A stretch of DNA of 64,000 bases, from the NCBI GenBank assembly GCA_902777275.1, contig CACYTI010000002.1:96963-160962 (forward strand), read 5' to 3'. Both the position numbers and the translations under genes were made by a program. Under the pieces are notes generated by a model. That model did not search any database, was not told the origin of the DNA, and saw only the letters and a program-made list of their open reading frames with translations. This document shows positions 15,216 to 24,353 of the stretch, one piece after another. Positions within the stretch are counted from its first letter, which is position 1. Every line of letters starts with the position of its first letter. Source of the stretch: an uncultured Ruminococcus sp. (lineage in GTDB: Bacteria; Bacillota; Clostridia; Oscillospirales; Acutalibacteraceae).

Positions 15216-16025
15216 ATGCTTACGATTGATGAAATCAAAAATATCAGTTTCAGAAAGGCAACTCTCAGCGGTGGTTATCGTGCAGAGGACGTCGACGCGT
15301 TTATAGACGAGGTTATCGCGACCTTTGAACAGCAGAAGAAGGAAAAAATCAACCTTGTTCACAAAATCGACAGACTCGCGACCCGTCTTGAGGAGTACAA
15401 GGAGGACGAGGAAACCGTAAGAAACGCTTTGCTCACCTCTCAGAAAATGTCTGACGCCTGCATCAAAGAGGCTAAGGAAAAGGCGGCTAAAATTTTAAGA
15501 GAAGCCGAAGATAAGGCTCAGACCCTTGTTTCCGACGCCAACAACATGACCGCCCGCGAAAAAGAAAAATATCTGCAGCTTCAGTCAGATGCGGTTGACC
15601 TCAGAAATGAGCTTATCACTCTGTACAGCAAGCACATTAAGAATATCGACGAGCTGCCCACAGCCGCCGAAGTTGAAGCGAGCCGCATTGCTCTTGAAGA
15701 AAAATATCCCACCGAACCTGTTGACGCTCCTGTCGAACCCGCAGCGCCTGCCGCTCCCGCTGCTCCCGCAGCACCTGCTGCGCCTGTAGCACCCGCTGCT
15801 CCTGCGGCACCTGTAGCTCCCGCCGCTCCTGCCGAGCCGGTTGCTCCTGCCGCTCCCGAGGCTCCTGCAGACGCTCCCGCTGCAGCTGAGGCTCCTGCCG
15901 CACCTGCCGCTCCTGTTGAAGCTCCCGCTGCTCCCGAGCCCACAACAAGGATCCCCCTCAAGCGTCCGGGCAAATTCAGCCAGCTGAAATTCGGTGACAA
16001 CTACGATGTTTCAGACGATGAATAA
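15216..16025 (+). CDS. divIVA: DivIVA-family cell division/polarity protein with Pro-Ala tail
   Basis: The 269-residue protein has the DivIVA N-terminal lipid-binding domain (IKNISFRKATLSGGYRAEDVDAFIDEV, residues 6-32) and a coiled coil to about residue 140. DivIVA binds negatively curved membrane at septa and poles. Residues about 170-245 are an unusual low-complexity tail of repeated AAP/VAP/EAP triplets, ending in a basic-acidic tip (LKRPGKFSQLKFGDNYDVSDDE). The tail is encoded by varied codons, so it is maintained as protein rather than being a recent DNA slippage. TAAGGAG precedes the ATG. Confidence 0.93.
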   Translation: MLTIDEIKNISFRKATLSGGYRAEDVDAFIDEVIATFEQQKKEKINLVHKIDRLATRLEEYKEDEETVRNALLTSQKMSDACIKEAKEKAAKILREAEDKAQTLVSDANNMTAREKEKYLQLQSDAVDLRNELITLYSKHIKNIDELPTAAEVEASRIALEEKYPTEPVDAPVEPAAPAAPAAPAAPAAPVAPAAPAAPVAPAAPAEPVAPAAPEAPADAPAAAEAPAAPAAPVEAPAAPEPTTRIPLKRPGKFSQLKFGDNYDVSDDE

Positions 16026-16057
16026 TCAGGTAACAACTGATTAACATTAACGTTTTA

Positions 16058-16135
16058 AAATCGGTTACGCAATTCGCATAAATAATTCCGCCGGTATGCT
16101 TTTTAACCCGGCGGCGCGGCTTGCGCAACCGATTT
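16058..16135 (+). other. Structured leader upstream of ileS
   Basis: A 15-bp stem (16058-16072 with 16121-16135, one mismatch) encloses a second perfect 7-bp stem (CCGCCGG 16088-16094 with CCGGCGG 16108-16114). No T-box motif (GGGTGGNACC) is present although the next gene is a tRNA synthetase. There is no run of Ts, so a simple terminator for divIVA is unlikely. Function unknown. Confidence 0.55.
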
Positions 16136-16235
16136 AATCGGCGATTACCCGATATAGCGTACCGGTTTTGTCAACATCGTTTTTCAAGATCCGGTATTAT
16201 CATAATTTGTAATTTAACTGGAGAGATCGAACTAT

Positions 16236-19010
16236 ATGTGTAAAGATTGTAAGGATTACAACGCGACCCTTAATCTTCCCAAAACTGCGTTTCCCATGCG
16301 CGCGGGACTTCCTAAAAGCGAGCCCGTGACGCTCAAACAGTGGGAAGAGGAAAAGGTTTACGAAAAGCTGATGGAGCTCAACGAGGGCAAACCCCTTTTT
16401 GTGCTGCATGACGGACCGCCCTACGCGAACGGCGACATTCATCTCGGTCACGCACTCAATAAAATTTTGAAGGATATTATTGTCCGCCACAAGAATATGG
16501 CGGGCTTTAAGTCTCCGTTTGTACCCGGCTGGGATACCCACGGACTTCCCACAGAGCTTAAGGCGAGACAAAAGGCCGGCATTGGCAGCTCCGCCGATAT
16601 TTCGGTTGTTGAGCTTCGCAGGCTTTGCGAGGAATTTGTAACCGGGTATATAAACGATCAGCGCGAGCAGTTCAAAAGACTGGGCTGTATCGGAGAGTGG
16701 GACAATCCTTACATAACGTTAAAGCATGAGTTTGAGGCTGAGCAAATCAAAGTATTTGCCGAGATGGCGGATAAGGGCTACATCTACCGCGGACTTAAAC
16801 CCGTTTTCTGGTGCCCCGAATGTAAAACCGCTCTCGCCGAGGCTGAGATCGAGTACGCCGAGGATCCCTGCCACTCCATTTATGTAAAGTTCCGCGTAAC
16901 CGATGATCTGGGCAAGTTCTCCGCGATGGGGCTCGACCCCGCCAAGGTTTCATTCGTTATCTGGACTACCACAACATGGACACTGCCGGCAAACGTCGCG
17001 ATTTGCGTCGGTCCGCGCTACGACTATTCCGTCATCAAATGCGGCGATGAATACTGTGTTATGGCGACCGACCTTTACAAGTCGGCTATGGAAGAAGCCG
17101 GAATCACCGATTACGAGGTTGTCGCTTCAATCAAGGGCAGCGAGCTTGAGTACATGAAGACTCAGCACCCGTTCCTTGACCGTGAATCACTCCTTATCGT
17201 CGGCGACCACGTAACGCTTGAAAGCGGTACCGGTTGCGTTCACACCGCTCCCGGACACGGTGTGGACGACTACAACGTCTGCCGCAATTATCCGGAGATC
17301 CCCGTTATCTGTCCCGTTAACGGCGACGGTGTTCTCACTGAGGAAGCCGGAGAATTTGCGGGTCTCACTACCGAGGAGGCAAATAAAAAGATCGCCATAA
17401 AGCTTGACGCCACAGGCGCGCTGTTTGCCCTCAAAAAGATCATTCACCAATATCCCCACTGCTGGAGATGTAAATCCCCGATCCTGTTCAGGGCTACCGA
17501 CCAGTGGTTCTGCTCCGTTGACGACTTTAAGGATGAAGCAGTCAACGCCATCAACACCGTTGAATGGATACCCGCGTGGGGCAAGGACAGAATCACCTCC
17601 ATGGTTCGCGAGAGAAAAGACTGGTGCATTTCGCGTCAGCGCAAATGGGGCGTTCCCATTCCGATTTTCTACTGCGCCGACTGCGGAGAGCCTTATATCG
17701 ACAAGGAAGCCATGCTTTCCGTCGCCGAGGTGTTTGGCAGACAGGGCTCCAACGCGTGGTTCAGCCTCGACGCTTCCGAAATGCTTCCCGAGGGCACAAA
17801 GTGCCCCAAATGCGGCTGCACAAAGTTCGACAAAGAAAAGGATATCATGGACGTCTGGTTCGACAGCGGCTCCTCACACACCGCCGTTTGCAGACTGCGC
17901 GATTATCTCGGCTTCCCCGCCGATCTTTATCTTGAGGGCAACGACCAGTACAGAGGTTGGTTCCAGTCCTCGCTGCTCACCTCCGTCGCGACAATGGGCG
18001 TAGCTCCCTATAAGACCGTGCTCACTCACGGCATGATCCTCGACATGGAGAAGCGCAAAATGAGCAAGTCGGAGGGCAACGGCATCAGTCCGCAGGAGGT
18101 CATGAAGCAGTACGGCGCCGACGTTCTCAGACTTTGGGTCGCTTCTTGCGATTATCAGTCCGACGTAAGCATTTCATTGGATATTCTCAAGCAGCTTTCC
18201 GAGTCATACAGAAAAATCAGAAATACCGCCAGATATATCCTCGGAAATCTCAGCGACTTTGATCCCGACACCGATATGGTTGATTTCAGCGAGCTTCTCC
18301 CGATAGACAAATGGGCTGTCGCCACGCTCAACAACCTGATTGAAAAGGTCAAGGATTCCTACAATAAATACGAGTTCCATATTGTTTACCACAGCATCCA
18401 CAACTTCTGCGTTGTCGATATGTCAAACTTCTATCTCGACGTGCTCAAGGACAGACTGTACACCGAAAAGGCGGACAGCACAGCAAGAAGAGCGGCTCAG
18501 ACCGCGATTTATCTCATCCTTAACGCCATGACGAGAATGATCGCGCCTATTCTTGCGTACACCTCGGACGAAATCTGGAAGTTTATGCCTCACGCGCAGA
18601 GCGACAATGCCGACCATGTTATCTATAACGAGATGCCGGATGCACTTGCGATTGACGCCGACGACAGCTTTATGGCTTTCTGGAATGAGATCCACGCGCT
18701 CAGAGACGACGTTAAAAAGGCAATTGAGCCTATGATCAAGGCTAAGACCGTTAAAAGCTCCCTTGAGGCGAAGGTGACTCTCGCAGCAGGCGGAGAAAAG
18801 CTTGAGTTCCTCAAAAAAGCGGAGCCTGAGCTTGCGGCGGCGTTTATTGTCAGCGAGATCGAAATCGTTGATAACGGCGCAGAGCTTGAGATCACGGTTG
18901 AAAAGGCGGAGGGCGAAAAGTGCGAGCGCTGCTGGTCGATCAGCAAAACAGTCGGACAGAGCAGCGAACACCCCACTCTTTGCGCGCGCTGCTGTGAAGT
19001 ATTGAAATAA
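16236..19010 (+). CDS. ileS: Isoleucyl-tRNA synthetase
   Basis: The 924-residue class I synthetase charges tRNA-Ile. The HIGH motif is HLGH in [14 protein letters not shown] (near residue 68) and KMSKS is KMSKSEGNG (near residue 608). The CP1 editing domain contains [11 protein letters not shown] and GHGVDDY. The C-terminus has the bacterial zinc finger CERCW...CARCC. Length is normal for the bacterial type. GGAG at 16220 precedes the ATG. A strong terminator follows. Confidence 0.97.
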   Translation: MCKDCKDYNATLNLPKTAFPMRAGLPKSEPVTLKQWEEEKVYEKLMELNEGKPLFVLHDGPPYANGDIHLGHALNKILKDIIVRHKNMAGFKSPFVPGWDTHGLPTELKARQKAGIGSSADISVVELRRLCEEFVTGYINDQREQFKRLGCIGEWDNPYITLKHEFEAEQIKVFAEMADKGYIYRGLKPVFWCPECKTALAEAEIEYAEDPCHSIYVKFRVTDDLGKFSAMGLDPAKVSFVIWTTTTWTLPANVAICVGPRYDYSVIKCGDEYCVMATDLYKSAMEEAGITDYEVVASIKGSELEYMKTQHPFLDRESLLIVGDHVTLESGTGCVHTAPGHGVDDYNVCRNYPEIPVICPVNGDGVLTEEAGEFAGLTTEEANKKIAIKLDATGALFALKKIIHQYPHCWRCKSPILFRATDQWFCSVDDFKDEAVNAINTVEWIPAWGKDRITSMVRERKDWCISRQRKWGVPIPIFYCADCGEPYIDKEAMLSVAEVFGRQGSNAWFSLDASEMLPEGTKCPKCGCTKFDKEKDIMDVWFDSGSSHTAVCRLRDYLGFPADLYLEGNDQYRGWFQSSLLTSVATMGVAPYKTVLTHGMILDMEKRKMSKSEGNGISPQEVMKQYGADVLRLWVASCDYQSDVSISLDILKQLSESYRKIRNTARYILGNLSDFDPDTDMVDFSELLPIDKWAVATLNNLIEKVKDSYNKYEFHIVYHSIHNFCVVDMSNFYLDVLKDRLYTEKADSTARRAAQTAIYLILNAMTRMIAPILAYTSDEIWKFMPHAQSDNADHVIYNEMPDALAIDADDSFMAFWNEIHALRDDVKKAIEPMIKAKTVKSSLEAKVTLAAGGEKLEFLKKAEPELAAAFIVSEIEIVDNGAELEITVEKAEGEKCERCWSISKTVGQSSEHPTLCARCCEVLK

Positions 19011-19026
19011 TAATTACAAGTACCAT

Positions 19027-19060
19027 AAACCGGTGCAATGGTTTATTGCACCGGTTTTTT
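19027..19060 (+). terminator. Intrinsic terminator after ileS
   Basis: A perfect 12-bp stem (AAACCGGTGCAA 19027-19038 with TTGCACCGGTTT 19046-19057) runs into a T tract. It separates ileS from lspA, so lspA needs its own promoter or read-through. Confidence 0.92.
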
Positions 19061-19084
19061 ATAGGTACGCAAAGGAGTATTTCT

Positions 19085-19546
19085 ATGCCTTTTATCGCGC
19101 TTACCGTCGGCATAGTGCTGGCGGCTATCGATCAGGTGTTTAAATATCTGATAGTATCAAATTTTGAGCTCGGACAGACTCAACCGTTGATTCCCGGAGT
19201 GTTAAATCTCACTTATATCCGCAACGAGGGCGTGGCTTTCGGGATGTTCGCGGGAATGCAATGGCTTTTTATCGCGCTTACCGTCGTAATGCTCGCGCTG
19301 ATTATTATTTATATGTTTAAAAAGCGTCCGCAAAGCCCGTTCTTTTATGTTACGGTCGCGCTCATTATCGGCGGCGGAATAGGCAATCTTATAGACCGCA
19401 TAGCCTACGGCTACGTAGTTGATTACCTCAGCCTCACGTTTTTTAGTCCCGTGTGCAACTTTGCAGATTACTGCATCACCATAGGCGTGATCCTTTTAGC
19501 GGTTTACCTGCTGTTTTTCTCCGATAAAAAGGGCAGAAAAGCATGA
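19085..19546 (+). CDS. lspA: Lipoprotein signal peptidase (signal peptidase II)
   Basis: LspA removes the signal peptide from diacylglyceryl-modified prolipoproteins in the membrane; clients here include the lipoproteins at 34604, 35553 and 43227. The 153-residue protein has four transmembrane helices. The catalytic aspartates are in GNLIDRIAYG and in CNFADYC, with the conserved RNEGVAFG upstream. The ATG at 19085 follows AAAGGAG; the frame extends upstream into the ileS terminator and is not used. It overlaps the next gene by four bases (ATGA). Confidence 0.95.
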   Translation: MPFIALTVGIVLAAIDQVFKYLIVSNFELGQTQPLIPGVLNLTYIRNEGVAFGMFAGMQWLFIALTVVMLALIIIYMFKKRPQSPFFYVTVALIIGGGIGNLIDRIAYGYVVDYLSLTFFSPVCNFADYCITIGVILLAVYLLFFSDKKGRKA

Positions 19547-20460
19547 CGGAGCATGAGCTTGTCTGTGAGGAAAACGACGTAAGGCTTGATAAATTTGTTG
19601 CTTCCTCATCAATCGGAGTTTCACGGAGCATGGCGGCGTCGCTTATAGAAAAAGGAAACGTGCTTGTAAACGGCGCGGCGTCCGATAAAAAGCGGAAGCT
19701 GCGCGTCGGCGACAGGGTAGAGGTCAAAGTTCCCGAACCCGAGCCGTATGAGGCGCAGCCCGAAAACATTCCGCTCGATATCGTGTATGAGGACGCCGAT
19801 CTGCTCGTTGTCAACAAGCCGAAGGGTATGGTCGTTCACCCCGCGGCGGGCAACCGAAGCTCAACGCTCGTTAACGCGCTGCTTTACCACTGCGGCGATA
19901 CGCTTTCGGGGATAAACGGCGTTCTGCGTCCGGGTATTGTTCACCGCATTGACAAGGACACAAGCGGGCTGCTGATCGTCGCGAAGAACGATTCGGCGCA
20001 CACCGCTTTGGCGGAGCAAATAAAGGCGCACTCGTTCACCCGCGAATACGAGGCTGTCGTATTCGGTTCGCTAAGGGATGACAGCGGAACAGTGGACGCG
20101 CCGATAGGCAGGCATCCGGTTGACCGCAAAAAAATGTGTGTGACGCAGAAAAACAGCAAAAACGCTGTGACACATTATTATGTTTTGAACAGATACAAGG
20201 GCTATACGCATATCCGCTGTGTGCTCGAAACGGGCAGAACTCACCAAATCCGTGTTCACATGGCGTACTTGGGTCATCCCGTGGCGGGCGATCCCGTGTA
20301 CGGCGTAAAAAATGAAAAGGTCGGCTTCAGCGGTCAGTGCCTACACGCCCGCAAAATCGGATTTGTTCACCCGTCTACAGGCAAATATATGGAATTCAGC
20401 TCCGATTTGCCGCCCTATTTTCGAGAGTTTTTAACCAAACTGAAAAATATTAGCAAATAA
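19543..20460 (+). CDS. RluD-type pseudouridine synthase
   Basis: The 305-residue product belongs to the RluA/RluD family that isomerises uridines in 23S rRNA or tRNA. It has an N-terminal S4 RNA-binding domain (VRLDKFVASSSIGVSRSMAASLIEKGNVLVNG) and a catalytic domain with the signature HRIDKDTSGLLIVAKN containing the catalytic Asp, and later GRTHQIRVHMAYLGHPVAGDPVYG. It follows lspA in the usual Firmicutes order (ylyB position in Bacillus). The exact target uridine cannot be assigned from sequence. Confidence 0.93.
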   Translation: MTEHELVCEENDVRLDKFVASSSIGVSRSMAASLIEKGNVLVNGAASDKKRKLRVGDRVEVKVPEPEPYEAQPENIPLDIVYEDADLLVVNKPKGMVVHPAAGNRSSTLVNALLYHCGDTLSGINGVLRPGIVHRIDKDTSGLLIVAKNDSAHTALAEQIKAHSFTREYEAVVFGSLRDDSGTVDAPIGRHPVDRKKMCVTQKNSKNAVTHYYVLNRYKGYTHIRCVLETGRTHQIRVHMAYLGHPVAGDPVYGVKNEKVGFSGQCLHARKIGFVHPSTGKYMEFSSDLPPYFREFLTKLKNISK

Positions 20461-20484
20461 TTCGCTGTTTTTTCAAAAAAAGGC

Positions 20485-20513
20485 TTGAATTATAGTTTTT
20501 TTTATGATAGTAT
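20485..20513 (+). promoter_or_regulatory. Possible promoter of rplS
   Basis: TTGAAT at 20485-20490 is followed after 17 bases by TAGTAT at 20508-20513. The match is moderate; the position just upstream of the structured leader fits. Confidence 0.4.
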
Positions 20514-20520
20514 AGATAAG

Positions 20521-20626
20521 TGTTTGAGACCGTCGTTACTCGCGACGCGATTCACAATACGGCTAAGCCGTCAATATGAAGCCGATAGTCCGCTGCCGTT
20601 TCAGGGTATGAATACCGGGTAAAATC
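20521..20626 (+). promoter_or_regulatory. Structured 5' leader of rplS
   Basis: The roughly 105 bases before rplS contain several small stems (CGCGACGCG region, ACGGC-TAA-GCCGT at about 20561-20573, and GGTA-TGAA-TACC near 20608-20619). Ribosomal protein L19 genes in Firmicutes often carry autoregulatory leaders; assigning that role here is inference from position and structure. Confidence 0.4.
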
Positions 20627-20639
20627 AGGAGGATAAAAA

Positions 20640-20987
20640 ATGGACGCATTGCAAACAATTGCCGCAGCTTCGGTTAAAGAGACAACTCCCGAGTTCGGCA
20701 TCGGCGATACCGTAAGGGTATCCGTCAACATTCGCGAAGGCGAAAGAGAAAGAATTCAGATGTTCGAGGGCACCGTCATTGCCAAAAGAGGCAGCGGCGT
20801 AGCCGAGACCTTTACCGTAAGACGTGTTGCTTACGGCGTAGGCGTAGAAAGAGTTTTCCCGCTTCATTCCCCCAACGTAAAGGACATTAAGGTTGTTCGT
20901 TACGGTAAGGTTCGCAGAAGCAAGCTCTACTATCTGCGTGACAGAGTAGGTAAGGCTGCCAAGGTCAAGGAACAGATCCGCAAGTAA
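20640..20987 (+). CDS. rplS: 50S ribosomal protein L19
   Basis: The 115-residue protein is a normal-length bacterial L19, located at the interface of the 30S and 50S subunits. Typical motifs are [32 protein letters not shown] and [26 protein letters not shown] at 20627 precedes the ATG. It is followed by an intrinsic terminator. Confidence 0.97.
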   Translation: MDALQTIAAASVKETTPEFGIGDTVRVSVNIREGERERIQMFEGTVIAKRGSGVAETFTVRRVAYGVGVERVFPLHSPNVKDIKVVRYGKVRRSKLYYLRDRVGKAAKVKEQIRK

Positions 20988-21081
20988 TTCTCGAATAATC
21001 TGAGAGTAGATTTCGTTTTTGCGAGCACGGCTTTTCGGCATTTTTGCCGATAGCCGCGTTTCGCCGAAGCTGCTCAAAACG

Positions 21082-21104
21082 GGGAACTGTTTGAGTTCCC
21101 TTTT
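21082..21104 (+). terminator. Intrinsic terminator after rplS
   Basis: A 7-bp stem (GGGAACT 21082-21088 with AGTTCCC 21094-21100) is followed by TTTTAT. Confidence 0.78.
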
Positions 21105-21166
21105 ATACTATTCATAATCTACGTTCGGTTACGTAACGGTATTCCGAGTTTAAAGAGGTGACGGTG

Positions 21167-21997
21167 TTGAGTAAGAAAAACCCGCAAATCGAGCCCGATG
21201 AGTTGAAAAAAGAGCATTCGGACATTGAAAATGATTTTTCAGATGTACATTCCGCTTTGGACATTAACCCCGAGTTTTTCCTCGGAGAAAAAAGATCCAG
21301 ACCGGGTCGCTTAAAGGATAACTTCCAAAGAGAGTTCCAGTCGGTTTTCAACGATGAATCCGACGCCGAGATCATAGAAAGCGAAAAAAGCGAAACGACC
21401 GAAAAAAGTAAATTCGTTGTGGCGGATTCCGACGGTTTTGGTCCGGGCATTTTCGATTGGGTGCGCTGCATAATTGTCGCAGTATCCATAGTTGTATTTG
21501 TCCTTACTTTTGTATTCCGCCTTGTTGAGGTGGACGGCACCTCAATGCTTAATACGCTTGAAAATTCGGATAAGGTAATCGTTACCAATATGTTTTACAC
21601 ACCTAAGAATAACGATATAATCGTTATTTCCCACGCTGCGGAATACAATAACCCGATTATAAAGCGTGTTATCGCAACTGCGGGACAGACCGTAAGACTC
21701 GACTACGAACACGACAAGATTTATGTGGACGGTGTTCAGCTTGACGAGCCTTATATCAAGGAAGGCGGTCCGGTTATTCAGGGCAACGCGAGCGAGGAAG
21801 GAAACTACCTTGCTCAGGACGATGAAGGCAACTTTGTTGTTCCGGAGGGCAAGCTGTTCGTGCTCGGCGACAACCGTCAGGTTTCGCTTGACAGCCGTAA
21901 CTCAAAAATCGGTTTGATCGACATTAATGATGTAATCGGAAAGGCGCAGTTTGTCGTTTTCCCGTTTAATCATTTCGGAAACGTTTATGACAAATGA
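21167..21997 (+). CDS. lepB: Signal peptidase I
   Basis: This 276-residue type I signal peptidase cleaves signal peptides of secreted proteins such as the dockerin protein at 50638. An unusually long acidic cytoplasmic N-terminus (about 100 residues) precedes one transmembrane helix (IIVAVSIVVFVLTFVF). The catalytic Ser is in VDGTSMLNTL, the general-base Lys in NPIIKRVIATAG, and the C-terminal box is LGDNRQVSLDSR. Start choice is between GTG 21164 and TTG 21167; TTG has better spacing from AAAGAGG at 21152. It lies between rplS and rbgA as in many Firmicutes. Confidence 0.92.
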   Translation: MSKKNPQIEPDELKKEHSDIENDFSDVHSALDINPEFFLGEKRSRPGRLKDNFQREFQSVFNDESDAEIIESEKSETTEKSKFVVADSDGFGPGIFDWVRCIIVAVSIVVFVLTFVFRLVEVDGTSMLNTLENSDKVIVTNMFYTPKNNDIIVISHAAEYNNPIIKRVIATAGQTVRLDYEHDKIYVDGVQLDEPYIKEGGPVIQGNASEEGNYLAQDDEGNFVVPEGKLFVLGDNRQVSLDSRNSKIGLIDINDVIGKAQFVVFPFNHFGNVYDK

Positions 21998-22001
21998 TAC
22001 G

Positions 22002-22040
22002 CAAAGCTTATTTCTGTTCGGGAAATAAGCTTTGTTTTTT
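22002..22040 (+). terminator. Intrinsic terminator after lepB
   Basis: A 13-bp perfect stem (CAAAGCTTATTTC 22002-22014 with GAAATAAGCTTTG 22022-22034) is followed by six Ts, ending 14 bases before rbgA. Confidence 0.93.
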
Positions 22041-22054
22041 AAAAGAGGTTAATT

Positions 22055-22936
22055 ATGAGCAACAATCAACAGACGATCCAATGGTTCCCGGGTCATATGA
22101 CAAAAACAAAACGGCAAATTCAGGCGAACCTGAAGCTTGTTGACGCGGTGGCGGAGATAATCGACGCGCGAATTCCCGTCAGCAGCCGGAACCCCGACTT
22201 AAACAAGCTGATTCAGAACAAGCCGAGAATCATTCTTATGAATAAATGCGATATGGCAAACCAGACCGCTACCAAAATGTGGATAAATCACTATGCAAAA
22301 CAGGGCATAACAGCTTTAGCCGTAGACTGCAAAAGCGGCAGGAACCTTAACCGCTTTCCCGCAGCGGCTGAGTCGGTGCTCAAGGAAAAAACAGACCGCT
22401 TAAAAGCAAAGGGGATGAAAAACCCCACGCTCAGAATTATGATCGTCGGTATTCCGAACGTCGGAAAATCCTCGTTTATAAACAAAACAGCGGGTCAGAA
22501 CCGCGCCAAAGCCGAGGACAGACCCGGCGTTACAAGAGGCAACCAGTGGTTTACAATCAGCAAAACCCTTGAAATGCTCGACACTCCGGGAGTTTTGTGG
22601 CCGCGCTTTGACGATAAAACCGTCGGCGAGCACCTTGCCTTTACGGGAGCGGTAAACGACAGGGTTTATGACAACGAGCTTCTTGCGGTCAGATTGCTTG
22701 ACTTTTTGAAGGACTTGAAGCCCGAAGGCTTTATTTCGCGCTTTAAGCTTGAGAACACGGATTTAGACGGCATAGAATCATACGAGCTTCTGAATTTGAT
22801 CGGAAAAAAGAGGGGAATGCTTGTTTCGGGCGGAGAAATAGACACGGGCAGAGCGGCAATCATGCTGCTTGATGAATTCCGTGCCGCAAAGTTGGGCAGA
22901 ATAACGCTTGAGATGCCGAACGGAGATTTAAAATGA
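22055..22936 (+). CDS. rbgA: Ribosome biogenesis GTPase RbgA (YlqF)
   Basis: The 293-residue protein is a circularly permuted GTPase required for late assembly of the 50S subunit. The permuted motif order is visible: G4 MNKCD (near residue 70), G1 [13 protein letters not shown] (near 133), G2 PGVTRG and G3 DTPG. The N-terminal [13 protein letters not shown] is the RbgA signature. Length is normal. AAGAGG at 22043 precedes the ATG. It overlaps rnhB by four bases. Confidence 0.95.
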   Translation: MSNNQQTIQWFPGHMTKTKRQIQANLKLVDAVAEIIDARIPVSSRNPDLNKLIQNKPRIILMNKCDMANQTATKMWINHYAKQGITALAVDCKSGRNLNRFPAAAESVLKEKTDRLKAKGMKNPTLRIMIVGIPNVGKSSFINKTAGQNRAKAEDRPGVTRGNQWFTISKTLEMLDTPGVLWPRFDDKTVGEHLAFTGAVNDRVYDNELLAVRLLDFLKDLKPEGFISRFKLENTDLDGIESYELLNLIGKKRGMLVSGGEIDTGRAAIMLLDEFRAAKLGRITLEMPNGDLK

Positions 22937-23544
22937 ATTGGCTTGAATACGAAAACAAAGCATACGAAATGGGCTATGAAAATATTTGCGGGATAGACGA
23001 GGCGGGCAGAGGTCCGCTTGCGGGTCCCGTTTGCGCGGCGGCGGTCATTTTGCCGAAGGGAGTTGTGATCGACGGCGTTAACGACTCGAAAAAACTGACA
23101 GAGAAGAAGCGCGAGGCGCTGTTTGAGGTCATAAAAGCCGAGGCGGTTTCATATTCGATCGCCTTCGCGACTGTAGAGGAAATTGAAAAATACAACATTC
23201 TCAACGCCACGATGCTCGCTATGAGACGCGCCGTCGAAGGGCTCGACGTTAAACCCGGCTACGCGCTGATAGACGGCAATCGTATGCCGACGCTTCCGGT
23301 GAAGGGTGAATGCGTTGTAAAGGGCGACGCGAAATCCTCGTCGGTCGCCTGCGCGTCGATTCTCGCGAAGGTGTCAAGGGATAGGCTGCTGTATAAATAC
23401 GCCGCAGAATATCCGCAATACGGCTTTGACAAGCACAAGGGCTACGGAACAAAGCTTCACGTTGAGGCGCTCAGGAACTTCGGACCGTGCCCTTATCACA
23501 GGATGAGCTTCCTCGGAAAAATACTTGGTGATAACAAAAAATGA
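22933..23544 (+). CDS. rnhB: Ribonuclease HII
   Basis: RNase HII cuts RNA in RNA/DNA hybrids and initiates removal of misincorporated ribonucleotides. The 203-residue protein shows the [13 protein letters not shown] signature ([19 protein letters not shown], near residue 21), NDSKKL, the aspartate-containing [27 protein letters not shown] and [13 protein letters not shown] overlaps link it to rbgA upstream and yraN downstream, a three-gene translationally coupled set. Confidence 0.96.
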   Translation: MNWLEYENKAYEMGYENICGIDEAGRGPLAGPVCAAAVILPKGVVIDGVNDSKKLTEKKREALFEVIKAEAVSYSIAFATVEEIEKYNILNATMLAMRRAVEGLDVKPGYALIDGNRMPTLPVKGECVVKGDAKSSSVACASILAKVSRDRLLYKYAAEYPQYGFDKHKGYGTKLHVEALRNFGPCPYHRMSFLGKILGDNKK

Positions 23545-23912
23545 TAAGATTTACAAAGAAACAGACGGGCGACGCGGGGGAAAACTACTGCGCCGCCTAT
23601 ATGAAAAAGCACGGTTATAAAATTCTTGATAGAAATTATAAAAAGTCCTACGGAGAGATCGATATAATAGCCCTAAAGGATGGTGTGCTCTGCTTCACCG
23701 AGGTCAAAACACGCCACAGCAACCCGATGACACAGCCGTATGAGGCTGTCGATTACCGCAAGCGCAGGCGAATAATAAAGGCAGCTCAGGCGTATATTGC
23801 CGAGAACCGCGTAGACAGATATTGCCGCTTCGACGTGTGCGAGGTAATAACAGACATAGAAACGCTGAAGCTTTTAAAAATCAACTACATAGAAGCCGCC
23901 TTTGAAGCATAA
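23541..23912 (+). CDS. YraN/UPF0102 family endonuclease-like protein
   Basis: This 123-residue protein is a member of the UPF0102 (YraN) family with a PD-(D/E)XK nuclease fold. The motifs [46 protein letters not shown] carry the predicted catalytic Asp, Glu and Lys. Its cellular role is not established. It commonly follows rnhB, as here with a four-base overlap. Confidence 0.9.
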   Translation: MIRFTKKQTGDAGENYCAAYMKKHGYKILDRNYKKSYGEIDIIALKDGVLCFTEVKTRHSNPMTQPYEAVDYRKRRRIIKAAQAYIAENRVDRYCRFDVCEVITDIETLKLLKINYIEAAFEA

Positions 23913-23939
23913 GAAAACGCTGATTTCCAATTTTTTTCA

Positions 23940-24108
23940 TTAAGGCAATACCGCATAATTACGGTGTGCGGATTGCGAAGTAAGATTTTTCGTCAGATTG
24001 TGCAAATAAATTGAGGTTAGGCTGGCGCCTTGCCGAGATTTTTTGGACAGTCTGACGGAACAAGATTCAAGCAAGGCGTGCGCCGCGAATTGTGCGGTGT
24101 TGCCTTAA
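23940..24108. repeat. Inverted-repeat element, family 1, full-length copy
   Basis: A 169-base non-coding segment is bounded by 21-base terminal inverted repeats (23940-23960 and 24088-24108, two differences) starting TTAAGGCAA. Internal inverted repeats (23991-24001 with 24047-24057; 24024-24034 with 24071-24084) make it a long imperfect palindrome. Two short relatives lie at 40778 and 42363. It resembles a miniature inverted-repeat transposable element. The rest of this gap (24109-24286) contains only small hairpins. Confidence 0.75.
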
Positions 24109-24286
24109 GCGTTTGTTGCCCGCTTTTATGCCGTTATTTCCAAAAAAGCAGCGTTTTTCAAAGGCTGGATTATGTGCAGCGTCACGCTGCCTTCACGTTT
24201 TCTTAACCTTGAATAATCAGTAATTCCTAAAGAACAGCCCGTAAAAAGCCATTTTTATGGCAACGCGCCGAATTTTTTTGAAAACT

Positions 24287-24315
24287 TTGACAATCCGCGA
24301 AATATGTAGTAAAAT
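24287..24315 (+). promoter_or_regulatory. Promoter of thrC
   Basis: TTGACA at 24287-24292 and TAAAAT at 24310-24315 are 17 bases apart. No T-box lies between this promoter and thrC. Confidence 0.88.
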
Positions 24316-24353
24316 ATATTGTTGTTTATCACAAAAGTGAAAGGAAGATTTGT

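Noticed and set aside
15581-16000. Minus-strand frame reading like a Gly-Ala collagen-type repeat
   Set aside because: It is the antisense of the Pro-Ala codons in the divIVA tail.
16026-16235. T-box riboswitch before ileS
   Set aside because: No GGGTGGNACC sequence and no terminator/antiterminator pair is present.
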